Source: an uncultured Gemmatimonadota bacterium
Lineage (GTDB): Bacteria > Gemmatimonadota > Gemmatimonadetes > Gemmatimonadales > GWC2-71-9
Reading direction: 5' to 3'
DNA: 10,457 bases
Assembly (NCBI GenBank): GCA_913009915.1
Contig: CAJVYZ010000044.1
Location: forward strand, 1 to 10,457
Shown here: in pieces, positions 1-6,705 of the stretch
How positions within the stretch are numbered: the first letter of the stretch is position 1
Layout: each line of letters starts with the position of its first letter
The notes under the pieces: generated by a model
What the model saw: the letters and a program-made list of their open reading frames with translations, nothing else
Databases searched by the model: none
What the model was told of the DNA's origin: nothing
Translations under genes and position numbers: made by a program

Positions 1-21
1 GGGTATGAGTGCAGTGATAGG

Positions 22-97
22 GTGGCCGGCGGTCGGCTGGCAGCGGTCGGCGGGGAGTCGGGGCCGTCACCGCACACCGCACGCCGCACACCACACC
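22..97 (+). repeat. Degenerate heptanucleotide tandem array with CGCACNC block
   Basis: Read in steps of seven from 22, units such as GCGGTCG (29-35 and again 43-49), GCTGGCA (36-42) and GCGGGGA (50-56) pass into CGCACAC (71-77), CGCACGC (78-84) and CGCACAC (85-91), then CACACC. Bases 71-97 match 25 of 27 with the sequence that abuts the TPR-kinase start (3632-3658), but no ATG follows here. It lies just beyond the stop of the first kinase (108-2729). It could be the leader of a lost plus-strand gene or a dispersed repeat. Confidence 0.6.
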
Positions 98-107
98 CTC
101 GTCGGCT

Positions 108-2729
108 TCACTGCCCATTGATGAGCTCCGTAAACAGATTCGTCACCACGACCACGCTGCGCTCCCCTTCACCACTCCGCAACATCACGAATCTGTCACC
201 ATCCGGGTGAATATCGTAGTTGGCGTGCATCGGGTTGGGCACGTAGGCGCCCTCCAGCAACACGGCTCCAGTTCCGATGACCAGGGGCGGCCCCGGATCG
301 ATGGGGACTCGCATGACACGATCACCCGACCGGTAGAATAGTTCCCGGCCCGACGGCGCCCACACCGGCTCCGTCCCACCAGCTGGGGACACTATCCATT
401 TGCCGGAGGTATCAGGGAAGGTACGAAGGTAGACTTCGGATTCTCCGCTCTCATCGGACACGTACGCCAGCAGCGACCCATCGGGCGATATCTTGGGCGC
501 GCGTTCCTGGTGCTCGGTGACGAGAAACGGCGCGGCCTCCCCTGTGGTCATATCCAGCAACCACAGATCTCTGCCCGTAAGGGAGTCGTTCTGGCGAAAC
601 ACCGCCAGCCGTCCGTCGGGGCTGAATTCCACATCCCACTGACGCTGATCGCTGCCGTAGACGAGCGTTTCCGAACCGGTGCCGTCAGCCGAGCGCCGGT
701 AGAGATCGTTGGCGCCATCCCGTTGCCGGGAGTAGACCAGGCCGCGACCGTCTGGCGTCCACGCTGGGTAATAGTTGTTGTTCTCGAACGTCAGCCGCTG
801 GAGCGATCGTCTCTTGATATCGAACAGCCACACGTGAAAAGCGCTGGCTTCCAGGATGACTACGGAAATCCTGCTACCGGTTGGGTCGTATCGCGGGGCG
901 CCGAACGCTCGGGCGTCGGGGACCAGGAGATACTCACGTCCGTCGCGGTCTACCTCGACCAACTGACGCCGAAAATCACCCTCGCGGGTGTAGACCAGAG
1001 TGCCCGTCGCCGAAACGGCGAAGTCGTTGACCAGATAAGGATTCAGCCCAACATCGGCTTCGAGCACCCGCGGCGCCCCGCTCACGGTTCGGGTGTCGCG
1101 GTTGTACTCGATGGCCCACAGGGTGTCGTTCAGCGCGTACAGCAGGTGCCCCGAGGCAGCGTATACGGGACGAGCGCCCTCGACCAGGTAATGGTAGGAA
1201 CCCGTTTCGCGCGACAGGACCGCGATTCGGGTGCTCGTTTCCGTGCCCACGGTAAACAGAACATCCTTGGTTCCCGGCACGGGGTAGGGGAAGGCATGAG
1301 AGCGCTCGCCTCGTGTCGTGTCCAACGCGGTCAACGCCACTGGTTCCCCTCCGCTCGCCGGTATTTCGTAGAGCCCTTGTGGATCGAACGACACGTAAAT
1401 TATGTGATCGTCGTCAGTCCAACCTGGCATGCGAGCCTGCCGGTGCCCGAGGTTGGCCAACGTGCCGTCGGACAGATCCAGTATCATGAGGCCGTCAGGG
1501 CTGGTAAACCCAAGGCGACGACTGTCGGGAGAATAGAACGGGTTGCCGCCGTTTTCGGTGCCCCGCAGAAGACGTGCCCGGAAATTGTCGAACTGCCGGT
1601 GGTAAAGCATCCGGCCGTTGGGGCCGGTGCCCACGTACACGAAGCCCGATCCATCGGGCGCAGCAGCGATCAGCCGTAACGGGGCATTGCCGAATTGTTG
1701 GCTCGCCGGGAAAGTGGTGATGAAGCGGGTGAGCGCCTCGGAGGAAGGCTCCGGCCGGCTGAGCCAGGACCAGACGGCTACCGCAGTGGCCACGAGGGCA
1801 ACGACGCCAATGACGATCACCGACTTGCGGCTTGCGGCCGGTACGCCCTGCCCTGCCACGCCGGGATAGGAGTAGCTGTCGGAGGTCCACTGTTCGGCCG
1901 GGCGGGCCAGGGCATCGGCAAATTCCTGCGCGCTGGCAAACCGATCGGCTGGGAGTTTCTGGATGGCTTTGTGGATGGCCCCGGCGATGCCCGGGGGAAC
2001 ACTGCGCCGCTTGCCGGTGATCGGCGGCGCGTCTTCGGTCACGATCTTGGTCAGGATGGCCTGGGCGTTCGGGCCCGCATGCGGAGCTTCCCCGGCCAAC
2101 ATTTCGTAGGCCACACAGCCCAGCGAGTAGACATCGCTCCTGGCATCGAGTTCCCGGTCGGCCATGGCCTGTTCCGGGCTCATGTACTGAGGAGTGCCCA
2201 ATGACAGACCGGTTTCAGTCAAACGAGATCCGCCTGCGTTCCGAACCGCCAGCGCGATGCCGAAATCGGCCACCACGGCCTGGCCGTCATGCAGCAGGAT
2301 GTTCTCGGGTTTGATGTCGCGGTGAATGACGTCGTGCCGGTGGGCGTAGTCGAGCGCGCTGGCCACCTGGCGGGTGAGTTCCACCGCCTGCTCGATGGCC
2401 ATCTCATGCTCGCGCTCGAGCAGCTGCCTCAGCGTCTCGCCCTCCACATAAGGCATGACATAGAACAGGAGACCGTCGGCCTCGCCCGAGTCGTGCAACG
2501 GCAGAATGTGGGGATGCTGCAGGTTGGCGGTGACCTTGATCTCGGCCAAAAACCGCTCGGCCCCGAGAATGGCCCCCAATTCCGGATGCAGCACCTTGAG
2601 GGCCACTTGACGGTCGTGCTTCTCGTCCCGGGCCAGATACACCGTCGCCATCCCGCCGCGGCCCAGCTCGCGCTCAACGGTGTAACGCCCTGTAAGGGCG
2701 GATTGGATGCGGCCGGCGATGTCTGTCAT
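108..2729 (-). CDS. Transmembrane serine/threonine protein kinase with PD40 beta-propeller
   Basis: This 873-residue protein has a bacterial Hanks-type (PknB-like) kinase domain at about residues 16-275. The glycine loop is GRGGMATV (23-30), the ATP lysine is K45 in VALKVL, the catalytic loop is HRDIKPEN with D138 and N143, the metal-binding motif is DFG at 155-157, and the P+1 region is GTPQYMSPEQ (178-187). All catalytic residues are intact. One hydrophobic helix at about 304-323 follows. The rest is a TolB/WD40-like propeller marked by repeated SPDG/TPDG boxes (for example WTPDGRGLVYS, FSPDGRLAVF, ISPDGSLLAYVSDESG), so the kinase is cytoplasmic and the propeller presumably periplasmic. Substrates and ligand are unknown. 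The start is supported by the shared MTD...R...AL...RY opening of the other kinases here. No Shine-Dalgarno sequence precedes it. ytoQ lies 106 bases upstream on the same strand. Family assignment is secure; the sensing role is inferred. Confidence 0.97.
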   Translation of the reverse strand: MTDIAGRIQSALTGRYTVERELGRGGMATVYLARDEKHDRQVALKVLHPELGAILGAERFLAEIKVTANLQHPHILPLHDSGEADGLLFYVMPYVEGETLRQLLEREHEMAIEQAVELTRQVASALDYAHRHDVIHRDIKPENILLHDGQAVVADFGIALAVRNAGGSRLTETGLSLGTPQYMSPEQAMADRELDARSDVYSLGCVAYEMLAGEAPHAGPNAQAILTKIVTEDAPPITGKRRSVPPGIAGAIHKAIQKLPADRFASAQEFADALARPAEQWTSDSYSYPGVAGQGVPAASRKSVIVIGVVALVATAVAVWSWLSRPEPSSEALTRFITTFPASQQFGNAPLRLIAAAPDGSGFVYVGTGPNGRMLYHRQFDNFRARLLRGTENGGNPFYSPDSRRLGFTSPDGLMILDLSDGTLANLGHRQARMPGWTDDDHIIYVSFDPQGLYEIPASGGEPVALTALDTTRGERSHAFPYPVPGTKDVLFTVGTETSTRIAVLSRETGSYHYLVEGARPVYAASGHLLYALNDTLWAIEYNRDTRTVSGAPRVLEADVGLNPYLVNDFAVSATGTLVYTREGDFRRQLVEVDRDGREYLLVPDARAFGAPRYDPTGSRISVVILEASAFHVWLFDIKRRSLQRLTFENNNYYPAWTPDGRGLVYSRQRDGANDLYRRSADGTGSETLVYGSDQRQWDVEFSPDGRLAVFRQNDSLTGRDLWLLDMTTGEAAPFLVTEHQERAPKISPDGSLLAYVSDESGESEVYLRTFPDTSGKWIVSPAGGTEPVWAPSGRELFYRSGDRVMRVPIDPGPPLVIGTGAVLLEGAYVPNPMHANYDIHPDGDRFVMLRSGEGERSVVVVTNLFTELINGQ

Positions 2730-2797
2730 GGGACGATCTGCAGTGTACGATGGAAAAGCAGCTGTCGGCTGGCACCTGTCGGCGGACAGCGTACTGC
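2730..2797 (-). repeat. Heptanucleotide leader of the first PD40 kinase
   Basis: On the minus strand, nine 7-base units starting at 2797 plus five bases lead to the ATG at 2729. Unit 1 is GCAGTAC, unit 2 GCTGTCC, units 3 and 5 are both GCCGACA, and unit 7 is TTCCATC. Units 2-3 also form a small hairpin, CTGTC-CGCC-GACAG. The block is homologous to the leader at 3584-3658. The individual units are degenerate, so the periodicity rests mainly on the comparison between leaders. Confidence 0.55.
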
Positions 2798-2826
2798 CCC
2801 CGCTGCCCCGCTGCCCTCCGCTGCCC
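2797..2826 (-). promoter_or_regulatory. Possible G-quadruplex in the first kinase leader
   Basis: On the minus (coding) strand there are four G runs of 3, 3, 4 and 5 separated by loops of 7, 4 and 4 bases. This satisfies the usual G3+N1-7 rule and arises from tandem GGGCAGCGG-like units. It sits immediately upstream of the heptanucleotide leader and just downstream of the ytoQ stop. Folding and any effect on transcription are inferred. Confidence 0.4.
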
Positions 2827-2835
2827 TCGCTTTTT

Positions 2836-3282
2836 TCACGGTTTGGTAGTCACGTACTTGAGAATCTCCACCACCTGCGCCGGCGTCCCGGCCACCGCCT
2901 GCGCCGCGGCGTCGACCTCCTTGAGCGCGTGGGTCAGGCTGTCGTCGTGGAGGGTGATGATCGGCTTTCCCAGAGCCACTGCGTAGCCGGCGTCGAAGGC
3001 GGCGTTCCACTGCTTGTACTTCTCGCCGAACCGGACCACTACCAGGTCCGCCCGCTGGATGGCCGTTCGGCTTCGGATGGCGTTGATCTTGCCACCCTTG
3101 TGGTCGTTCCAGAATGGCTTGTCCTCCGGCCCGAGGATGTTGGCACCGACATCGTCGCTGGCGCTGTGGTCGGTTACCGGCCCAACCAAGGTCACGGGAA
3201 GCGACGCCGCTGCGATCCCGGCTGCTATCCGGTCGCGCCAGTCAGAGTGAATCTCCCCGGCGAGGTAGACGATGAATTCCAT
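2836..3282 (-). CDS. ytoQ: YtoQ family protein
   Basis: This 148-residue soluble protein opens with MEFIVYLAGEIHSDWRD and carries the block FGEKYKQWNAAFDAGYAVALGKP at about residues 85-107. Both match the YtoQ family as I know it from Bacillus subtilis, which has the same length. The fold is Rossmann-like, related to nucleoside 2-deoxyribosyltransferases: a hydrophobic first strand ending in AGE, ADLVVVRFGE in the middle, and GKPIITLHDD near the end. The biochemical function of YtoQ is not established, so I assign no reaction. It has no signal peptide or membrane segment. Unlike the kinases around it, it has a good Shine-Dalgarno sequence. It could be co-transcribed with the kinase whose start lies 106 bases downstream, or it may simply be a bystander. 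A hypothetical nucleotide-sugar or nucleoside hydrolase role is only a fold-based guess. Confidence 0.93.
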   Translation of the reverse strand: MEFIVYLAGEIHSDWRDRIAAGIAAASLPVTLVGPVTDHSASDDVGANILGPEDKPFWNDHKGGKINAIRSRTAIQRADLVVVRFGEKYKQWNAAFDAGYAVALGKPIITLHDDSLTHALKEVDAAAQAVAGTPAQVVEILKYVTTKP

Positions 3283-3286
3283 TCAA

Positions 3287-3291
3287 CCTCT
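3287..3291 (-). promoter_or_regulatory. Shine-Dalgarno sequence of ytoQ
   Basis: On the minus strand AGAGG is followed by TTGA and then ATG, giving a four-base spacer (six to the centre of the motif). This fixes the ytoQ start at 3282. It contrasts with the kinase genes, which have no purine-rich motif in that position. Confidence 0.7.
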
Positions 3292-3583
3292 GTGCTTTGA
3301 AACGGCAATCAGCTGGTAGCTATCGGGTAGCGGCGGGGCAGCAGGGCAGCCCAACATGGTCGAAAGCCAGATATGCCGCCAGTTAGGAAGCCGCGAGGCG
3401 CCACCCGATCATGGACGGTGATGCTGCTGGAGCCGAGTAACAATACCGTCTGCCGGGTGGATTGGCCAGCGGACGGGGACCGGGCCGAGAGTGCCATCGA
3501 GGCCCTCCCGGGTTGCGAAAGTGGCCGTGAAACATGAGTTTAGCTAGGTCGTAGGGGTTCGGGACCACCGCAGGGCGGCGGGG

Positions 3584-3658
3584 GCAGTATGCTGTCAGCA
3601 GATAGCCGATAGCCGACAATCGTCGTTCCACCGCACTCCACACGCCGCACACCACACC
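3584..3658 (+). repeat. Heptanucleotide leader of the TPR kinase, ending in a CGCACNC-type block
   Basis: Ten 7-base units plus five bases run from 3584 to the ATG at 3659. Unit 1 is GCAGTAT, unit 2 GCTGTCA, unit 4 GCCGATA, unit 5 GCCGACA and unit 7 TTCCACC. The last 27 bases are C/A-rich and match the leader of the second PD40 kinase at 23 of 27 positions with the same spacing to ATG. No purine-rich ribosome site is present. A G-rich stretch (3554-3584) precedes it, as at the first kinase. Confidence 0.6.
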
Positions 3659-6610
3659 ATGACAGACCTCGACCGCCTCACCACGGCCCTATCAGACCGC
3701 TACGCCATCGAGCGAGAAGTCGGCGCCGGTGGCATGGCCACCGTCTACCTGGCCCAGGACCTCAAGCACGATCGCAAGGTGGCGATAAAGGTCCTCAACC
3801 CGGACCTGGCCCAATCCCTTGGGGCACAGCGGTTTCTCGCCGAAATCAAGGTCACCGCCCGGTTGTCACATCCCCACATCCTGCCGTTGCTTGATTCGGG
3901 CGAGGCCGACGGCTTTCTGTTCTACGTCATGCCGTACATCGACGGCGCCACCCTGCGGCAGCACATCACCGACCAGACGGTGCTTCCCCTGGAGGAAGCG
4001 GTGACGATCGCGGTCGACGTGGCCGCGGCACTGGCATACGCCCACGACGAGGGCGTGGTCCACAGAGACATCAAGCCGGAGAATATTCTGTTCTCGGGCG
4101 GCAAGGCGGTCGTGGCCGACTTCGGTATTGCTCAAGCACTCTCGGCGGCCGGTGGCGACCGGATGACCCAGACCGGGCTGGCCATCGGCACTCCCGCATA
4201 CATGAGTCCCGAGCAGGCATCCGGAGATGCGGTCGATGGGCGCAGTGACGAATACGCCCTGTCGTCGTTGCTCTATGAGATGCTGGTCGGGGAGCCGCCC
4301 TACACCGGCCCCAACGCCCAAGCCATCATCGCCAAGAGGGTGACCGATCCGATTCCCTCGGCCCGCCGGCTGCGTGACACTGTTCCCCATGTTCTGGACC
4401 GGGCCATCTCCAAGGCGCTGGCCAAATACCCGACGGATCGGTATCCGACCATGGCGGAATTTGCCGCCGCAGTCGCCAGCTACGACCATGACGACTCGAG
4501 CGCTGGGCGCAATCCGCTGATTACCTACGGCATCGGGTTCGGCGTGCTCATCGTCGTGGCCCTGGGACTCGCGTTCGCGCTGTCTCGGACCTCAGGCTCG
4601 GTAGGCGGGGAAACGACGACCAGCGTGGAACGCATCGTGGTGTTCCCGTTCTCGATCCGAGGGACCAGCGAAATCGCCTACCTGGGCGACGGGATGGTAG
4701 ATCTCTTGAGCACCAAACTGGACGGGGCCGGCAACTGGCGCAGTGCCGATCCCCGGGCAATCATGAGCGCCGTGACCCAGGAAGGAGGAGGACAGCCAAG
4801 TCTGGAGCGCAGCGGTCAAATCGTGGAGGATCTGAACGCCGATCTGTACGTGCTGGGCACCATCATAGAAGTCGGCGGGTCCATGCTCATCGACGCGACG
4901 CTATACCGCGCGGGTCAGAGCAGCGACCCCATCGCCTCGGCTTCGGCCGAAGGCAACAGCGATCAGGTGCTGATTCTGGTCGACGAACTGGCGGCCGAGC
5001 TGCTGCAAGGTCAGACAGGTGTTAGCGGAGTACGGCTGACACGCTTGGCGCTGGTCACCACCGACTCGCTCCCCGCGCTCAAGTGGTACCTCAACGGTGT
5101 GCGGGAGTTTCGGGCAGCCCGATTCCCCGAGGCCTGGACCGCGTTTTCCAATGCTGTGACGGCCGACACGGCGTTCGCCCTGGCCTGGTATCAACTGAGC
5201 GTGACCGCAGATTGGTTGTTGCGTACGGACCTCTCTCCCTTCGATGCGTCTAACCGGGCCATGCTGTTCGCCGACCGGTTGACGGATCGAGACCGGCAGT
5301 TGCTCGAGGCGCTGCGGACCGTCCGCCGAGGGCGGCTCGAAGAGGCCGAGCGAAGGTACCGGGCGATCCTGGGGAGCTACCCGGACGACGTCGAAGCGTG
5401 GTTCCAGTTGGGCGAACTGCTGTCCCACGTGGCGCCAATGCAGGGAGGCCAGCTCACGTCGTCAATGGAAGCATGGCGTGAAGTGGTCCGCCTCGAGCCG
5501 GACCAATCCACCGCTTACCTTCACATGGCGCGAGTCGCTGCCAGCATGCGAAACTGGGCCATGCTCGACACCATGTCGAGCCAGGGGTTGGCGCTGGTGC
5601 CCAGCGGCGACCGAAGCCTGGAAATGGAAACGCTGCGAGCGTTCTCGGGTTCGGATTCCGCGGTGCACGCACTGGCGGGCCACCTGCTACGCGCAGGATC
5701 GGAAGCGACCTTGGCACAGGTACAGTGGAGCGGCGCCACCTATCTCCCCATCGACAATGCCATCGAAGTCGCCCATTTCATGACCGAGCCGCATCGATCC
5801 GCCGAGCTTCAGGCTGTGGGCCATGCCACGTTGGCGTACCTGTACATGGCCAAGGGACAGCGGGCCAAGGCCATGGTTCAACTGGACGCCGCGGCCCGAC
5901 TCGACCCTGGTATGGCATTGGCCAATCGCGCGCTCATCAACCTGGCCCCCTTCCAACCGGCGAGCCCAGCCACTCTGCGATCGCTGCGCACAGCGTTACG
6001 AGCATACGACGCAGCAGCAGAACTCCCATCGGCATCTTCCACCATGTGGATCGCGGTGCACAATGGACTCCGGGAAGAAATTCGCGCGTATCTCCTTGGA
6101 CTGCTGGACGGGCAGCTTCAAGACGGTACTCCGGCCGCGGCCGACTTGGACACCATAGATGTCCCCGTGGCATTGGGATCCACGGTCGCGGACTGGCGCC
6201 GCGGTGTCCTTTCCTCAGCCGCCTGGAACGCGGGGGATCGGCCCACAGCCTTGAAACAGATGGAAGCGATAGAACTCGAAGGTTGGTATCCATACACCAA
6301 CGCGTCGGCTTTCATTTCCCGGGGACGAGAGCGATTCCTGTTGGCGACACTGCTGGAAGAAGCGGGGCGGTCGGACGAAGCCCTACGGTGGTACGGTACG
6401 TTCGAGGGCTCCGGGCCTCACGACCGGATGTACATCGCGCCGTCACATTTCCGGCGGGCCCGGATCCATGAGCAGCTGGGAAACCACAAGACCGCCGCGG
6501 AGCACTACCGGGCGTTCATCGAGCTGTGGCAGGATGCCGATCCGGAGTTCCAGCCGCTGGTAAAGGAGGCGCGGGCGCGACTAGGTGACGTGCTGGTTGA
6601 GGAGCGCTAG
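3659..6610 (+). CDS. Transmembrane serine/threonine protein kinase with TPR sensor half
   Basis: This 983-residue protein has a complete Hanks-type kinase domain at about residues 15-272: GAGGMATVY loop, K44 in VAIKVL, HRDIKPEN with D137 and N142, DFG at 154-156, and GTPAYMSPEQ. A membrane helix follows at about 288-308. Residues about 323-460 resemble the TolB-like N-terminal segment often placed before TPRs in adenylate-cyclase and CadC-type regulators: VERIVVFPF, then YLGDGMVDLLSTKL, then DLYVLGTIIEVGGSMLIDATLYR. The remainder is helical TPR, for example RGRLEEAERRYRAILGSYPD (~557), KGQRAKAMVQLDAAARLDPG (~731) and LGNHKTAAEHYRAFIELW (~939). TPRs bind protein partners, so this kinase probably responds to or docks a protein. 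It is the only plus-strand gene and converges on the next kinase with a 95-base gap. No Shine-Dalgarno sequence is present; the start follows a CGCACNC array directly. The kinase call is secure; the partner is unknown. Confidence 0.97.
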   Translation: MTDLDRLTTALSDRYAIEREVGAGGMATVYLAQDLKHDRKVAIKVLNPDLAQSLGAQRFLAEIKVTARLSHPHILPLLDSGEADGFLFYVMPYIDGATLRQHITDQTVLPLEEAVTIAVDVAAALAYAHDEGVVHRDIKPENILFSGGKAVVADFGIAQALSAAGGDRMTQTGLAIGTPAYMSPEQASGDAVDGRSDEYALSSLLYEMLVGEPPYTGPNAQAIIAKRVTDPIPSARRLRDTVPHVLDRAISKALAKYPTDRYPTMAEFAAAVASYDHDDSSAGRNPLITYGIGFGVLIVVALGLAFALSRTSGSVGGETTTSVERIVVFPFSIRGTSEIAYLGDGMVDLLSTKLDGAGNWRSADPRAIMSAVTQEGGGQPSLERSGQIVEDLNADLYVLGTIIEVGGSMLIDATLYRAGQSSDPIASASAEGNSDQVLILVDELAAELLQGQTGVSGVRLTRLALVTTDSLPALKWYLNGVREFRAARFPEAWTAFSNAVTADTAFALAWYQLSVTADWLLRTDLSPFDASNRAMLFADRLTDRDRQLLEALRTVRRGRLEEAERRYRAILGSYPDDVEAWFQLGELLSHVAPMQGGQLTSSMEAWREVVRLEPDQSTAYLHMARVAASMRNWAMLDTMSSQGLALVPSGDRSLEMETLRAFSGSDSAVHALAGHLLRAGSEATLAQVQWSGATYLPIDNAIEVAHFMTEPHRSAELQAVGHATLAYLYMAKGQRAKAMVQLDAAARLDPGMALANRALINLAPFQPASPATLRSLRTALRAYDAAAELPSASSTMWIAVHNGLREEIRAYLLGLLDGQLQDGTPAAADLDTIDVPVALGSTVADWRRGVLSSAAWNAGDRPTALKQMEAIELEGWYPYTNASAFISRGRERFLLATLLEEAGRSDEALRWYGTFEGSGPHDRMYIAPSHFRRARIHEQLGNHKTAAEHYRAFIELWQDADPEFQPLVKEARARLGDVLVEER

Positions 6611-6651
6611 CGACTGAGAGCTGGAAGCTGAAAGCCAGGAGTTCGGAGTTG
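6610..6651 (+). repeat. Degenerate heptanucleotide array after the TPR kinase
   Basis: Six 7-base units starting at the last base of the stop codon follow an approximate RRAGYTG pattern: GCGACTG, AGAGCTG (6617-6623), GAAGCTG (6624-6630), then AAAGCCA, and finally GGAGTTC and GGAGTTG. A perfect 12-base palindrome (6654-6665) and a C-rich stretch (6675-6705) fill the rest of the convergent gap. No classical stem-loop plus T-run terminator is visible. Confidence 0.45.
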
Positions 6652-6705
6652 AACGCCGATCGGCGCGAATGTCCTACCCCCCCCTACGCCCCACCCCCTA
6701 CTCAC

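Larger units (their letters stand above)
3283..3658. other. Divergent intergenic region between ytoQ and the TPR kinase
   Basis: This region has 376 bases and no convincing gene. It must hold the promoters of ytoQ (-) and the TPR kinase (+), but I see no confident -35/-10 pair for either. Its left third is GGGCAGC-type low-complexity sequence (about 3325-3346). Its right end (3554-3658) is G-rich, then runs as 7-base units into the kinase ATG. A 54-codon plus-strand reading frame at 3373-3537 exists but has no recognisable product, homology or ribosome site, so I do not call it. Confidence 0.5.

Noticed and set aside
510..1679. Long plus-strand open frame of 389 codons opposite the first PD40 kinase
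   Set aside because: It has no recognisable domain and lies wholly antisense to a clear kinase/propeller gene; it is a by-product of GC-rich codon use.
2784..2797. GTAYGC motif before all four kinases as a shared -10 box
   Set aside because: Similar hexamers occur upstream of each gene, but no -35 element at a proper distance is visible and spacing to ATG varies from about 20 to 70 bases.
3373..3537. Possible 54-codon plus-strand small protein in the divergent region
   Set aside because: Codon third-position GC is moderate, no ribosome site precedes it, and I recognise no homology; chance cannot be excluded.
6654..6665. CGCCGATCGGCG palindrome as a terminator
   Set aside because: It is a perfect palindrome without a loop or following T run; a bidirectional terminator cannot be supported.
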